Source: Blastopirellula marina (GTDB taxonomy: Bacteria; Planctomycetota; Planctomycetia; Pirellulales; Pirellulaceae). From it: DNA of 64,000 bases. The notes below the pieces were generated by a model. That model saw only the letters and a program-made list of their open reading frames with translations, was not told the DNA's origin and ran no database searches. This document shows positions 16,754-26,435 of this stretch, piece by piece. Position 1 is the first letter of the stretch. Each line of letters starts with the position of its first letter. A program made the position numbers and the translations under genes. The stretch covers positions 248,001-312,000 of the forward strand of contig NZ_PUIA01000057.1 in assembly GCF_002967715.1 (NCBI RefSeq). Direction: 5' to 3'.

Positions 16754-17815
16754 CTACCGCCGCGGATTGCCCATTGGGTTTTCCAGGATTTCGTTCAGCG
16801 GGTTGAGATAGAACGTGAAGAACAGTTTGAAGATCACCACGACAAACAAAGCCGCGATCATCATCCAAATGATTACGCCACCGATGATCGCCAGCGTATT
16901 GAGGGCGGCCCGTGCTTTCTCTTGATACAAGACTGAAAGCTTCTCCATCGATTCGGAGAGGGTTCCCGAGATTTCGCCTGTCTCGACGACATCTAAAAAG
17001 TCAGGCGGAAAACTCCGCGTCCTGCGCAAGATATCGTGGATTTCTTCGCCGGCCAGGAGTTCGCGATCGACTTGATTGGCAAATTGCTGGTAGTACTGAC
17101 TACGGCTTGCTTCCAGCGACAAACGCATCGCCTTGCGGATTTCCATCCCGCCCCCAATCGTAAGCGACATGGCCCAGGCCATGCGCGAAAGACAGAGCGT
17201 ACGGATGGGCGTGCCAATTCCCGGAATGTTCATAATCAACCGATCGAGTTGCAGAAACGCAAACTGGCCGCGTGACCACAGGAAGTAGACGCAGTACGAG
17301 AGGAAAATGATCGTCCCGATAATCGCGAAGTACTCGATGGCCCCCTTGGTACCGACCAGGCCGACACCCAGCGGATCGATCGGCTTCCCGGTCATCTCCC
17401 CGACCCACCCCATCGCCGCAATCAGAAAGCCCACGATCAGAATTCCCAGTACCAACTGAATCATCGGCCAGAGGATGCCTGCCATAAACGAACGGCGAAG
17501 TTGGATTTGGTGCTCGTATTGATCGGCCAGTTCCAGAAAGATGCGATCCAGGTGCCCGGTCGAATCGCCCAATTCCACCATCTGGCGAAAGAGCTTCGGA
17601 AAGTACTCGCCGGTCCGGTTGATCGCGTCGTGCATCGATCCCCCGCGGTCGATGCTCTCGGTGATCTCGAGCATCATCTGCTTCTGCGACCCAAAGGCCC
17701 GCTCCGCTTCGCGCTTCCAGACACGACGTACGTCGACCCCAGCTTGAAGCTGATTGCCGACTCGGCGACACAGTTGAACAAGTTGTCCGGTACGAATGCG
17801 TGGTGAGAAGAGCAT
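16754..17815 (-). CDS. Type II secretion / pilus inner-membrane protein, GspF family
   Basis: 353 residues with two copies of the T2SF domain. The first lies at about 10-130 (GNQLQAGVDVRRVW, MVELGDSTGHLDRIF). The second lies at about 215-330 (SRMAWAMSLTIGGGMEIRKAM, DVVETGEISGTLSESM). The expected membrane segments are at about 115-140, 165-185 and the C-terminus (IIGGVIIWMMIAALFVVVIF). GspF/PilC proteins form the inner-membrane platform for pseudopilus or type IV pilus assembly. No ATPase, secretin or pseudopilin gene is adjacent, so it is an orphan here. It may serve a machine encoded elsewhere. Confidence 0.88.
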   Translation of the reverse strand: MLFSPRIRTGQLVQLCRRVGNQLQAGVDVRRVWKREAERAFGSQKQMMLEITESIDRGGSMHDAINRTGEYFPKLFRQMVELGDSTGHLDRIFLELADQYEHQIQLRRSFMAGILWPMIQLVLGILIVGFLIAAMGWVGEMTGKPIDPLGVGLVGTKGAIEYFAIIGTIIFLSYCVYFLWSRGQFAFLQLDRLIMNIPGIGTPIRTLCLSRMAWAMSLTIGGGMEIRKAMRLSLEASRSQYYQQFANQVDRELLAGEEIHDILRRTRSFPPDFLDVVETGEISGTLSESMEKLSVLYQEKARAALNTLAIIGGVIIWMMIAALFVVVIFKLFFTFYLNPLNEILENPMGNPRR

Positions 17816-17827
17816 GCGCTAGTGGGA

Positions 17828-17919
17828 AGTTTTCAGTGTTCAGTTTTCAGTAAGAAGCTAAGCACGCTTCGACGGGTTCTCTCATCTTACTGAAAACTGA
17901 AAACGGAACACTGAAAACT
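17828..17919. repeat. Long imperfect inverted repeat
   Basis: The left arm, 17828-17854 (AGTTTTCAGTGTTCAGTTTT then CAGTAAG), is the reverse complement of the right arm, 17886-17919, except that the right arm carries an extra AAACGG. About 31 bases separate the arms. Each arm contains the half-motif TTCAGT more than once. It lies between the divergent GspF-like gene and tyrA. Confidence 0.8.
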
Positions 17920-17939
17920 CCTCGAACTCCTGCTATAAT
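17911..17939 (+). promoter_or_regulatory. Extended -10 promoter of tyrA-purL-purQ
   Basis: CTGAAA at 17911-17916, 17 bases, then TATAAT at 17934-17939 preceded by TGC (extended -10). Transcription would start near 17946, giving a leader of about 25 bases before the GTG of tyrA. The -35 box lies inside the right arm of the inverted repeat. Confidence 0.6.
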
Positions 17940-17971
17940 CTGCGGCTTACCTTATTTACCAGGCAAACACC

Positions 17972-18829
17972 GTGGCTGACTTCAAACAAATCGCGATTCT
18001 CGGCGTGGGGCTCATTGGTGGCTCTATCGGACGAGCAGCGCTTGCGCGAAAGATTGCCGACAAAGTGGTAGGTATCGGTCGCAGCGAAGAAAAGCTGGCC
18101 AGGGCCCAGCGACAAGGGTGCCTTACCGAAGCAACCACCCAGTGGCAGGCCGGCATCCGCGGAGCCGATCTGATTGTCGTTTGCTCGCCGGTCGAGTCGA
18201 TCGTGCCGCTGGTCGAACAGTTGGTCCCCTTCTGCCAGCCCGGCACCATCATTACCGATGCCGGCAGTACCAAGCAGAAAATTGTAGACACCCTCCATTC
18301 GAGTGAGTCGATTCGCGGCCGCAAGGATGTCTATTTCGTCGGCAGCCACCCCATGGCGGGCAGCGACAAAAGTGGCAGCGATTATGCCACTGCCGACTTG
18401 TTTCAAAATCGCGTGACAATCGTCACTCCAGTCGCCGAAACGGAAAGAACCGCAAAAGCGACTGTCCGCAAATTTTGGGAATCGTTGGGCAGTGAAGTCC
18501 ACGAGATGAGCCCCAGCGAGCATGACGCCATCGTCGCCGCTACGAGCCATATGCCCCACGTTATTGCCGCTTTGGTGGCAGCTTCCACCCCCGAAGCGAT
18601 GCTCAAGTTCACCAGTACCGGTTGGGCCGATACCACGCGTATTGCCGCCGGAGACATCGATTTGTGGCGTCAGATCCTCTCCACCAATCGGGGCCACGTC
18701 TTGCAGACGCTAGCGAACTTTGAGAAATTGCTGGCTGCCTTTCGAACCTCGCTGGAAGCAGGTCAAGAAGAGCACTGGATCAAGCTCCTAAAACAGGGAA
18801 AGCACCACCGTGACATTGTGGGAAGTTGA
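17972..18829 (+). CDS. tyrA: Prephenate dehydrogenase
   Basis: 285 residues from a GTG start. The Rossmann motif [10 protein letters not shown] lies near the N-terminus. [21 protein letters not shown] and the family motif [12 protein letters not shown] follow, and the helical C-terminal domain contains [13 protein letters not shown]. It oxidises prephenate (or arogenate) in tyrosine synthesis. The gene has its own promoter and overlaps purL by 20 bases, so translation of the two is probably linked. There is no fused chorismate mutase or ACT domain. The mutase is instead on pheA at 46 kb. Confidence 0.92.
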   Translation: MADFKQIAILGVGLIGGSIGRAALARKIADKVVGIGRSEEKLARAQRQGCLTEATTQWQAGIRGADLIVVCSPVESIVPLVEQLVPFCQPGTIITDAGSTKQKIVDTLHSSESIRGRKDVYFVGSHPMAGSDKSGSDYATADLFQNRVTIVTPVAETERTAKATVRKFWESLGSEVHEMSPSEHDAIVAATSHMPHVIAALVAASTPEAMLKFTSTGWADTTRIAAGDIDLWRQILSTNRGHVLQTLANFEKLLAAFRTSLEAGQEEHWIKLLKQGKHHRDIVGS

Positions 18830-21734
18830 CATCTATCCCGCTTCGGGACACGTCGATCGATTGGCCCAATCCATCGTTGCCGACGCCGAAGACCTGCAAA
18901 TCGCCACCCATCTCGAAATTGCCACGGCGCACGGATTTCTCGTCCAAGCCGATTTCGACGCGGATCATATCAAACTGCTCGCCGACCAACTGCTGGTCGA
19001 CAACGTGGTGGAACGGGCTGTCGTCGCCCAGGCAGGGGAAGCCATCCTGGCCGAAACCCCTTCGACCCTGTACGACCGCCTGATTTACGTCATGCCTAAG
19101 CCCGGTGTGATGGATCCGGTGGCCCAAAGCACCCAGGCCGCCATCGCCGACTTTGGTAAACCAGCCGAAGCCGTTCGCACGTTCCGCAAGTACTGGATCG
19201 GTGGGCTCGACAACGCCCAGCTCGAACGCCTGGTCACCAAGCTGCTGGCCAATGACTCGGTCGAACAGGTCATCTACGGCCCGATGGACCTGGAACGCCT
19301 GTCGTTCGGCAAGTCGCAGCCGTTCGAGCTGAAGACGGTCAACATCCGCTCCCTCGACGACGATCACCTGCAACTCCTTTCCAAGGAAGGCCAGCTCTAC
19401 CTGACGCTGGTCGAAATGCAGACAATCCAGAAGTACTTCCAGGAACTGGGGCGCGATCCGACCGACATCGAACTGGAAACGGTCGCCCAGACGTGGAGCG
19501 AGCACTGCAGCCACAAAACGCTGGCCGGCAAGATCGCTTACAAAGACGACAAGCAAGAGCTGCACTTCGACAACATGTTGAAGGAAACGATCTTTGCCGC
19601 CACTCAGCAGATTCGTAAGAGCCTCGGCGACGACGACTGGTGCGTGAGCGTCTTCAAAGACAACGCCGGCATCGTCACCTTCAACGACGAATACAACGTC
19701 TGTTTCAAGGTCGAAACGCACAATCACCCCAGTGCCCTGGAACCTTACGGTGGTGCCAACACCGGCATCGGCGGCGTGATTCGCGACCCGATGGGCACCG
19801 GCATGGGTGCCAAGCCGATCTGTAACACCGACGTCTTCTGCTTCGCTCCGCCAGAGACCGACCCCGGCAGCCTCCCGCAGGGCGTGCTTCATCCGCGTCG
19901 CGTCATGAAGGGCGTTGTCAGCGGCGTGCGAGACTACGGCAACCGCATGGGCATTCCCACGGTCAACGGTGCCGTTTACTTCGACGAACGTTACCTGGGC
20001 AATCCGCTGGTTTACTGCGGCAACGTTGGTCTGATTCCGGTCGACAAGTCGTTCAAGGAAGTTCAACCGAACGACCTGATCGTCGCCGTGGGTGGCCGTA
20101 CCGGTCGCGATGGTATCCACGGTGCCACCTTCAGTTCGGCCGAACTCACCAGCGAAAGCGAATCCCTTTCCGGCGGTGCCGTGCAAATCGGGAACGCGAT
20201 CACCGAAAAGATGGTGCTCGACGTCCTGCTTAAGGCCCGCGACCTCAACTTGTACAACGCCGTGACCGACTGCGGTGCCGGTGGTTTCTCCAGCGCCGTG
20301 GGCGAAATGGGGGAAGAACTCGGGGCGGAAGTGTGGCTCGAAAAGGCTCCCCTCAAATACGAAGGTCTCACCTACACTGAAATCTGGATCAGCGAAGCCC
20401 AGGAACGTATGGTCCTGGCTGTGCCGGAAGAGAAGTGGCCAGAGCTGCAAGCGTTGTTCGCCTCCGAAGGAAGCGAAGCGGTTGTGCTCGGCAAGTTCGT
20501 CCCGACCGGCAACCTGACGCTGACCTACAACGGCAATACGGTCGGCGAGATCGACATGCGGTTCCTGCACGATGGTCGCCCGCCGATCGTTCGCGATGCC
20601 GTGTTCACCCCGCCAACAACACAGCCGCTGACCGTTAGCAGCGACGATGCCAATTCGCTCGGCGACGACCTGCGTAAGATCCTCAGCTCGCTCAACGTGG
20701 CCAGCAAAGAATGGATCATTCGCCAGTACGATCACGAAGTCCAAGGGGGCAGCGTGATCAAGCCACTGGTCGGCGTGCAGAACGATGGCCCCAGCGATGC
20801 CGCCGTCGTTCGCCCAGTGCTGGGCAGCCGCAAAGGGATTGTCCTGTCCTGTGGCATGAACCCGCACTTCGGCGACTTCGATCCCTACGACATGGCCGCC
20901 AGTGCCATCGATGAAGCCCTGCGAAACTGCGTGGCCGTCGGTGCCGATCCCTCGAAGATCGCCATCCTCGATAATTTCTGCTGGGGCTACACCGACCGAC
21001 CGGAAACGCTCGGCACGCTGGTCCGGGCAGCATTGGCTTGCCGCGATCTGGCTGTTGCCCTGGGTACGCCGTTCATCAGCGGTAAAGACAGCCTGAACAA
21101 CGAATTCAGCTTCTTCGACCAACATGGCGACAAGAAGACGATCGCCATTCCGTCGACCTTGCTTATCAGTGCCATGGGACAGGTCGAAGACGTTTCGACC
21201 TGCGTCACCATGGACCTGAAACAAGCTGGCAACCGTTTGTACGTGGTGGGTATCACCAAGGATGAACTGGGTGGTTCGCACTGGAGCCTGGTCAACGACA
21301 AGCTGGGTGGTCAGGTTCCGCAAGTCGATACCGACCTGGCCAAACAGGTCTTCGGCGGGATTCACGCGGCCATTCAAGCTAAAACCATCCGGGCATGTCA
21401 CGACTTGTCCGAAGGCGGCCTCGCCGTGGCAGTCGCCGAAATGGCCTTCGCCGGTGGAATCGGGGCCGAGATATCGCTCGACAACATTCCTCACCAGTTG
21501 GAAAACGCCTCGGCGGTCCAACTGCTGTACAGCGAATCGAACACGCGTTTCGTCTGCGAAGTGCCGGAAGGTTCCGCCGCCGAGTTTGAAGCCGCACTCG
21601 GCGATGCTCCCTTTGCCCACATTGGTCACGTAGCCGAGCACAAAGAGCTGGTCGTCAAGCAAGGCGAAACCACCCTGCTCGACGAACCGATCGAATTGTT
21701 GAAACAGGCTTGGCAAGCTCCCCTGAATTGGTAG
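18810..21734 (+). CDS. purL: FGAM synthase with two N-terminal PurS-like repeats
   Basis: 974 residues from a GTG start inside tyrA. Residues 1-75 ([14 protein letters not shown]) and about 90-170 ([26 protein letters not shown]) each look like a PurS unit. The rest is a PurL synthetase: [19 protein letters not shown] with the conserved His pair, [47 protein letters not shown] and [19 protein letters not shown]. The product makes formylglycinamidine ribonucleotide in purine synthesis using ammonia from PurQ, encoded 22 bases downstream. Fusion of PurS units to PurL explains why no separate purS is seen. The very long open frame on the opposite strand is a codon-usage shadow. Confidence 0.93.
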   Translation: MTLWEVDIYPASGHVDRLAQSIVADAEDLQIATHLEIATAHGFLVQADFDADHIKLLADQLLVDNVVERAVVAQAGEAILAETPSTLYDRLIYVMPKPGVMDPVAQSTQAAIADFGKPAEAVRTFRKYWIGGLDNAQLERLVTKLLANDSVEQVIYGPMDLERLSFGKSQPFELKTVNIRSLDDDHLQLLSKEGQLYLTLVEMQTIQKYFQELGRDPTDIELETVAQTWSEHCSHKTLAGKIAYKDDKQELHFDNMLKETIFAATQQIRKSLGDDDWCVSVFKDNAGIVTFNDEYNVCFKVETHNHPSALEPYGGANTGIGGVIRDPMGTGMGAKPICNTDVFCFAPPETDPGSLPQGVLHPRRVMKGVVSGVRDYGNRMGIPTVNGAVYFDERYLGNPLVYCGNVGLIPVDKSFKEVQPNDLIVAVGGRTGRDGIHGATFSSAELTSESESLSGGAVQIGNAITEKMVLDVLLKARDLNLYNAVTDCGAGGFSSAVGEMGEELGAEVWLEKAPLKYEGLTYTEIWISEAQERMVLAVPEEKWPELQALFASEGSEAVVLGKFVPTGNLTLTYNGNTVGEIDMRFLHDGRPPIVRDAVFTPPTTQPLTVSSDDANSLGDDLRKILSSLNVASKEWIIRQYDHEVQGGSVIKPLVGVQNDGPSDAAVVRPVLGSRKGIVLSCGMNPHFGDFDPYDMAASAIDEALRNCVAVGADPSKIAILDNFCWGYTDRPETLGTLVRAALACRDLAVALGTPFISGKDSLNNEFSFFDQHGDKKTIAIPSTLLISAMGQVEDVSTCVTMDLKQAGNRLYVVGITKDELGGSHWSLVNDKLGGQVPQVDTDLAKQVFGGIHAAIQAKTIRACHDLSEGGLAVAVAEMAFAGGIGAEISLDNIPHQLENASAVQLLYSESNTRFVCEVPEGSAAEFEAALGDAPFAHIGHVAEHKELVVKQGETTLLDEPIELLKQAWQAPLNW

Positions 21735-21756
21735 TGACACGGAAAGATCTCGAACG

Positions 21757-22536
21757 ATGGCTCAGCCTAAAGCCTTGTTGATTCGCTCGCCTGGTACCAA
21801 CTGCGACCAGGAAACCGCCTATGCCTTCGAGCAATCAGGTGCCGCCGCCGATCGCGTGCACTTGAACCGCTTGCTGGAAAAGCCCGAGCTTTTGCACGAC
21901 TATCAAATCCTCGCCCTCTCCGGTGGCTTCAGCTACGGCGACGACATCTCGGCCGGCCGTATCGTGGGCAGCTTATTCCGTCATCACTTGATGGATGCCG
22001 TGAAGAAGTTCCACGAAGACGGCAAGCTGATCCTGGGCATCTGCAACGGTTTTCAGATCCTGATCAAAACCGGCCTTTTGCTGGCCGACGACGAACAAGG
22101 TCTGCCTTCCAGCACATTGGCCTGGAACGACTGCCACATGTTCCAGGATCGCTGGGTGAACCTGAAGACCTCCAGCAACAAGTGCGTCTTCCTGCAAGAC
22201 ATCAACCAGATGTACCTGCCGGTCGCCCATGCCGAAGGGCGTTTCGTTGCCCGCGATGAAGCAACCCTCGATGCCCTGGAAGCCGCCGGTCAGCTCTGCT
22301 TGACCTATGCTGCCAACCGCGAAGGGGAAGACTGCATCTCCTTCCCCGACAACCCCAACGGTGCCCAGCGTCACGTCGCTGGCGTATGCGACGCAACCGG
22401 CCGCATCTTCGGCCTGATGCCTCACCCCGAACGCTACATCGACCGCACGCATCACCCCCGTTGGACCCGCGGCGAAGGCACCGACCCAGGTGAAGGCTTG
22501 AAGCTATTCCAGAACGCCGTGGCGTTCTTCGGGTAA
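21757..22536 (+). CDS. purQ: FGAM synthase glutaminase subunit
   Basis: 259 residues. A class I glutamine amidotransferase: IRSPGTNCDQETAYAFEQSG, LSGGFSYGDDISAGRI, the nucleophile motif LGICNGFQILIKTGLL (Cys), and the His/Glu motif GLMPHPERYID. It releases ammonia from glutamine for PurL. The length is slightly above that of small bacterial PurQ. It is the third gene of the tyrA-purL-purQ unit. Confidence 0.94.
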   Translation: MAQPKALLIRSPGTNCDQETAYAFEQSGAAADRVHLNRLLEKPELLHDYQILALSGGFSYGDDISAGRIVGSLFRHHLMDAVKKFHEDGKLILGICNGFQILIKTGLLLADDEQGLPSSTLAWNDCHMFQDRWVNLKTSSNKCVFLQDINQMYLPVAHAEGRFVARDEATLDALEAAGQLCLTYAANREGEDCISFPDNPNGAQRHVAGVCDATGRIFGLMPHPERYIDRTHHPRWTRGEGTDPGEGLKLFQNAVAFFG

Positions 22537-22562
22537 GAAACCCTTGGGGATTGCCCTAGATC

Positions 22563-23222
22563 ATGAAGACGGCCATCCCCATCAAAGATCGAGTTATCGC
22601 CATCCTTTTGGTTCTCGGTGGCTGTATCGCCATTAACGCGGTTACAGCCAATCCGTTCAACTACCGAACCGATGGAATTGCCGATGTTGGGTTTCCGCTG
22701 ACGGTCTACGAGATCGGCGGATACGTCTATCGCAACCAGTTCCGTCTCGATGCCCTGACGATCGATTTGCTTGTCGCGTTCGCCGTGACTGCGATTTGCG
22801 TTCCGGCGATAGAATGCCGTCTTCGCCCGAATGCCTACTTCTCGCCAACCTTTCCTCTCGCGACGCTATTGCTATGCGTCTCGCTGGTCGGCATTCTCCT
22901 GGGGCTTCAACACCAAATTGGCATCGTCTACGTCTTTCTGCAACGCTACGGTCCCATCATTGCAATTACCCTCGCTTACCTCATTTCAATACGGCTCGGC
23001 AAAGAAACGCGGGCAAGTAGCTTTATCTTGTTAATCGTGTCATTCGCTGGCGTCTATTTCGCCATCACCTATGGGGGCCGAACGGCGACCGATAACGTTC
23101 TGATCTTACTCCATTACTGGACCTTGCCGCTCTGGATGATTTGGTTTGTCGCCATCGTTGACATAGACCAGTTTCTGCCCGAGGTTTCCCGCGAATCAGA
23201 TGACGCCGAAATCGACAGCTAG
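22563..23222 (+). CDS. Hypothetical membrane protein
   Basis: 219 residues with about six hydrophobic segments: VIAILLVLGGCIAINAV, LLVAFAVTAICV, LATLLLCVSLVGILLGL, GPIIAITLAYLISI, FILLIVSFAGVYFAI and LPLWMIWFVAIVDI. It starts 26 bases after purQ and may be read through from it, although nothing ties it to purine synthesis. I do not recognise the family. The C-terminus is acidic (ESDDAEIDS). Confidence 0.65.
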   Translation: MKTAIPIKDRVIAILLVLGGCIAINAVTANPFNYRTDGIADVGFPLTVYEIGGYVYRNQFRLDALTIDLLVAFAVTAICVPAIECRLRPNAYFSPTFPLATLLLCVSLVGILLGLQHQIGIVYVFLQRYGPIIAITLAYLISIRLGKETRASSFILLIVSFAGVYFAITYGGRTATDNVLILLHYWTLPLWMIWFVAIVDIDQFLPEVSRESDDAEIDS

Positions 23223-23251
23223 GCGATTAAACGGTCACCCGCTCAACGAAA

Positions 23252-23572
23252 TTACTCAACCTTAAGTTCGTTTATCGAATCTCGACTTCCATGCAACACG
23301 CGAATGATCACGACGCGCTGAGTGGAACTTCGATAATAGATCACGTATCTCTTAAATTCGCGAACCAGCTTTGCTCTGAGATTTGGCTGGCCTGGAATGG
23401 CAAACGGCTCACCGATCAATGGACTAGATGCAAGTAGTTCCATTGTTTCTTCAGCACGGGCAAGAAACCGATACCCTAGCTCAGGGTCTTGATCAACGAG
23501 ATACTTCGCAATCTCGAACAGGTCGATCATCGACTGCGGTGACTTAATCAGTTCCGCACGACTACCCGGCAC
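23252..23572 (-). CDS. ParE/RelE-family toxin
   Basis: 106 residues when started at the GTG at 23572, which overlaps the antitoxin stop by 11 bases; the frame extends further upstream inside the antitoxin gene without support. The fold pattern is that of ParE: a helical hairpin (SMIDLFEIAKYLVDQDPELG, FLARAEETMELLASSPLIG) then strands KLVREFKRYVIYYRSS and RVVIIRVLHGSRDS. ParE toxins poison gyrase while RelE relatives cut mRNA; the sequence looks more ParE-like. It follows its antitoxin, the usual order for ParDE. Confidence 0.8.
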   Translation of the reverse strand: MPGSRAELIKSPQSMIDLFEIAKYLVDQDPELGYRFLARAEETMELLASSPLIGEPFAIPGQPNLRAKLVREFKRYVIYYRSSTQRVVIIRVLHGSRDSINELKVE

Positions 23573-23843
23573 TGCGTTGCCCCTGCTTTTCTGCCAGGTA
23601 CTGGTCGAGCTTAGTGTGAAGACTATTCCAATCTTCCTTGGTAAGCGGCCCGGCCTCACCACTTTCGATGCCGACCGAGATGGCGGCGATGACTTGCGGG
23701 TCGTTGGTGGCTGGCAGCATCTCTCGTTCGCTCATCGCGCGCTGGGCAAGCAGAGCAACGGCTTCTTCAGGAGTGGCGGCGTCGCCTGCGTCGATGATGC
23801 TTTGGATTACTTCTTCCGCAACGCCGGATATATGAATGTTCAT
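23562..23843 (-). CDS. ParD/CopG-like antitoxin
   Basis: 93 residues from ATG 23843, with GGAAG seven bases upstream. A short N-terminal strand (MNIHISG) is followed by two helices (AEEVIQSIIDAGDAATPEEAV, ALLAQRAMSERE), as in ribbon-helix-helix antitoxins. The C-terminal tail (AGPLTKEDWNSLHTKLDQYL) is acidic/amphipathic and would wrap the toxin. The pair is expected to repress its own promoter. No palindromic operator was pinned down. Confidence 0.75.
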   Translation of the reverse strand: MNIHISGVAEEVIQSIIDAGDAATPEEAVALLAQRAMSEREMLPATNDPQVIAAISVGIESGEAGPLTKEDWNSLHTKLDQYLAEKQGQRSAG

Positions 23844-23922
23844 CGCGTATCTTCCGAAGGTTGAAACTGCCTCAGATGAATTATACGACAAAAACGCAGT
23901 TGATCCATCAAGATTTCAGGCC

Positions 23923-24894
23923 CTATCCGCTGGTCGCTTCTTGCTTCCGTCGTCGGGCATCGACGACGCGGCGGATGATTTCGTCGGCGATGACGCCGGC
24001 CAGGATGACGATGCCGATGACGGTTCCTTCCAGTTCGGAAACCTGCAGCGTTTCGATTGCCTGGTACAGCTCTCGCAGAATGGCCGTACCTAAGATAACA
24101 CCCACAATCGAACCGGTACCGCCGCGAAGACTACAGCCGCCCAGTACCGCCGCGGCGATCGCGTACAGTTCGTAGAACGTGCCGGCTTCGTTCGGGCCGA
24201 CGCTGTTCAGGTCGATGGCGAACAAAATGGCCGAGATACCTGCCATCAGCGAGCACACCATGTACGCGGCGATCGTAATCCAATCGGTATTGATCCCACT
24301 GTACCTGGCAGCCTGTTCGTTGTTGCCCAGGGCTTTCAAATAACGCCCGAAGGTCGTCTTGTTCAGCACCAGTGCCGAAATGACACCGATGATCAGCAGC
24401 ATCCACAGCGGAAGGGGCAGCCAAAGAAAGTCAGCCGAAGTCAAATAGCTGATATCGGTCCCGCCGTCCGGGGTGACGAAGTTCGAAATCTTATCATCGT
24501 GCGCCAAGTACCGGGCAACGCTTCGCAGCACCAGCAGTCCGCATAGCGTGACGACGAACGGCTGCAACTTCAGCTTGGTGATCAACAGTCCATAACCCAG
24601 GCCAATCAGCATCGCCCCAACCAGTACGATCACCATCGCCGCGTAGGGGTTCATCTGCTGATCGTTGATGAGAATGCCGAACTGCACGCCGATCAGTGCG
24701 ACCATCGATCCCATCGAAAGATCGATCCCTCCGGCAATGATCACAAACGCGGCCCCGATCGCCATGATGCCGTAAAGCCCGGTCCAGCGCGCCATGATGT
24801 CGAGATTGTAACCGCTGGCAAAGGTTGGTGCGATCAGCGAGGTCACGCCGAAGATGGCGAAGATCAACAGCAGGAGAACAATATTCTTAAGCAT
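23923..24894 (-). CDS. Sugar ABC transporter permease, RbsC type
   Basis: 323 residues, about nine to ten membrane helices, with the BPD_transp_2 features: MARWTGLYGIMAIGAAFVII, AGGIDLSMGSMVALIGV, LGYGLLITKLKLQPFVVTL, LGNNEQAARYSGI and AAAVLGGCSLRGGTGSIVG. It forms the membrane channel of a ribose/xylose-type importer. It is the last of three genes on the minus strand, 16 bases after the ATPase. The C-terminus ends in a basic stretch (RRVVDARRRKQEA). Confidence 0.92.
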   Translation of the reverse strand: MLKNIVLLLLIFAIFGVTSLIAPTFASGYNLDIMARWTGLYGIMAIGAAFVIIAGGIDLSMGSMVALIGVQFGILINDQQMNPYAAMVIVLVGAMLIGLGYGLLITKLKLQPFVVTLCGLLVLRSVARYLAHDDKISNFVTPDGGTDISYLTSADFLWLPLPLWMLLIIGVISALVLNKTTFGRYLKALGNNEQAARYSGINTDWITIAAYMVCSLMAGISAILFAIDLNSVGPNEAGTFYELYAIAAAVLGGCSLRGGTGSIVGVILGTAILRELYQAIETLQVSELEGTVIGIVILAGVIADEIIRRVVDARRRKQEATSG

Positions 24895-24910
24895 TCAGTG
24901 CTTCTCTTAC

Positions 24911-26422
24911 TCAAACGGCGGTCAACTGTTGACCGGTGGCAAGGTGCATGACCGCCTCTTCACTGAGTTGGTCTCGTGTAAGTTCGCCAGACATGGTCCC
25001 TTCGTGCATCACTAGCACGCGGTCGGCCATTCCCAGGATCTCTTCCATTTCACTCGAAACGAACAAGATTGCCACCCCTTTCCGGGCCAGCTCTTCCATC
25101 AGCTCGTAAATTTCGTGCTTCGCTCCCACGTCGATGCCGCGGGTAGGTTCGTCCAAAAGTAGAATCTTGGGATTCATGGCCAGCCACTTGGCGATCACCA
25201 CTTTCTGCTGGTTGCCGCCGCTGAGGTACTGAATAATCTGCCGCGTGCTGGGCGTTTTCACCCGCATGCGTTTGACCATGTCGTCGGCCAGCTGTTGCTC
25301 TTGCCGCGGATCGACCCATGAAAAGTACGACAACCGGTGCAGCCCTGGCAGCGTGGTGTTCTGTCCGACATCCATCGGCAAGACCAGCCCCTGCTGCTTG
25401 CGATCTTCAGGCACCAGGAAGATCTCGTGGCCGATCGCATCTTGCGGCGAACGAATTGCAGCCGCTTTCCCAGCAACTTCGATCGTGCCACTTTCCGGCG
25501 GGTGAATCCCGAACAACGTTTCCAGCAGTTCGGTCCTCCCTGCTCCGACCAAACCAGCCAGGCCCACGATTTCGCCAGCACGCAGATGGAAGCTGATCTC
25601 ATGGGCCGGATGGGCATGCGTGCGAACGGCATTCACGCGTAGCACTTCATCCCCTGGTGGAATTGGCTGGTGGGCATAGAACTGATCGAGATCGCGGCCA
25701 ACCATCAGCCGCACCATGTTATCGTGCGAGATCTCTTCGCGGGCGAGCTCACCGCTGTTTTGACCGTCCCGCAAAGCGACCACGCGATCGCACACACGAT
25801 GCACTTCACTCAAGCGGTGCGAGATGTAAACGATACTCACGCCCGAAGCGCGCAGCGACTGAATCACCTCGAACAGCCGCTCCACCTCGCGGGCAGACAG
25901 GCTCGAGGTGGGCTCGTCCATGATCAACAGCTTCGCGTTGCACGAGAGTGCCTTGGCGATTTCGACCAGTTGCTGTTGACCAATCGACAAATCAGCCAGC
26001 AGAGTTCGCGGGTCGACCTTCAGCCCGACCTGATCGAGGTACTTGCGCGACTGGGCATTCACTTCGGCCTGATTGATCCAGCCCAATCGCTTCGGTTCGC
26101 GGCCGAGGTAGATGTTGCCGCCGACCGTGAGGTTATCGCATAGATTCAATTCCTGGTGGATCAAGGCGATACCCATGTCGAGCGCGTCGTTCACGCTGCG
26201 AATCTCGACCGGTTTCCCTTCCACGCGGATCGTACCCGAGTCGGGCGACTGGATGCCGGCCAGGATCTTCATCAGCGTGCTTTTGCCGGCACCGTTTTCG
26301 CCAATGACGGCAATCGACTCGCCAGCGCCCACGCGTAGCGAGACTTCCGACAAAGCCTTGACGCCGGGAAAGCGTTTCGAGATTCGCTCGACTTCTAAAA
26401 ACGGAGGGGCCGAAGAGCTCAT
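24911..26422 (-). CDS. Sugar ABC transporter ATPase, RbsA type (two ATPase domains)
   Basis: 503 residues from ATG 26422. The first ATPase domain has Walker A GENGAGKST, signature DLSIGQQQLVEIAKAL and Walker B LLIMDEPTSSL. The second has a degenerate Walker A region (GLVGAGRTEL), signature YLSGGNQQKVVIAKWL and Walker B ILLLDEPTRGID. This is the double-domain organisation of RbsA/XylG, with an intact first site and a substituted second P-loop as in the family. It powers import with the permease downstream and the binding protein 13 bases upstream. The sugar is not predictable from this subunit. Confidence 0.93.
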   Translation of the reverse strand: MSSSAPPFLEVERISKRFPGVKALSEVSLRVGAGESIAVIGENGAGKSTLMKILAGIQSPDSGTIRVEGKPVEIRSVNDALDMGIALIHQELNLCDNLTVGGNIYLGREPKRLGWINQAEVNAQSRKYLDQVGLKVDPRTLLADLSIGQQQLVEIAKALSCNAKLLIMDEPTSSLSAREVERLFEVIQSLRASGVSIVYISHRLSEVHRVCDRVVALRDGQNSGELAREEISHDNMVRLMVGRDLDQFYAHQPIPPGDEVLRVNAVRTHAHPAHEISFHLRAGEIVGLAGLVGAGRTELLETLFGIHPPESGTIEVAGKAAAIRSPQDAIGHEIFLVPEDRKQQGLVLPMDVGQNTTLPGLHRLSYFSWVDPRQEQQLADDMVKRMRVKTPSTRQIIQYLSGGNQQKVVIAKWLAMNPKILLLDEPTRGIDVGAKHEIYELMEELARKGVAILFVSSEMEEILGMADRVLVMHEGTMSGELTRDQLSEEAVMHLATGQQLTAV

Positions 26423-26435
26423 GGGCAAGTCGCGA

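Noticed and set aside
15378-16868. Long open frame opposite the flotillin gene
   Set aside because: Phe/Gly/Asp-rich translation that mirrors the repetitive coiled coil on the other strand.
18780-21740. 986-codon open frame on the minus strand opposite purL
   Set aside because: Its translation is low-complexity in type and resembles nothing, while the plus strand encodes complete PurL. It is a shadow of GC-biased codon use.
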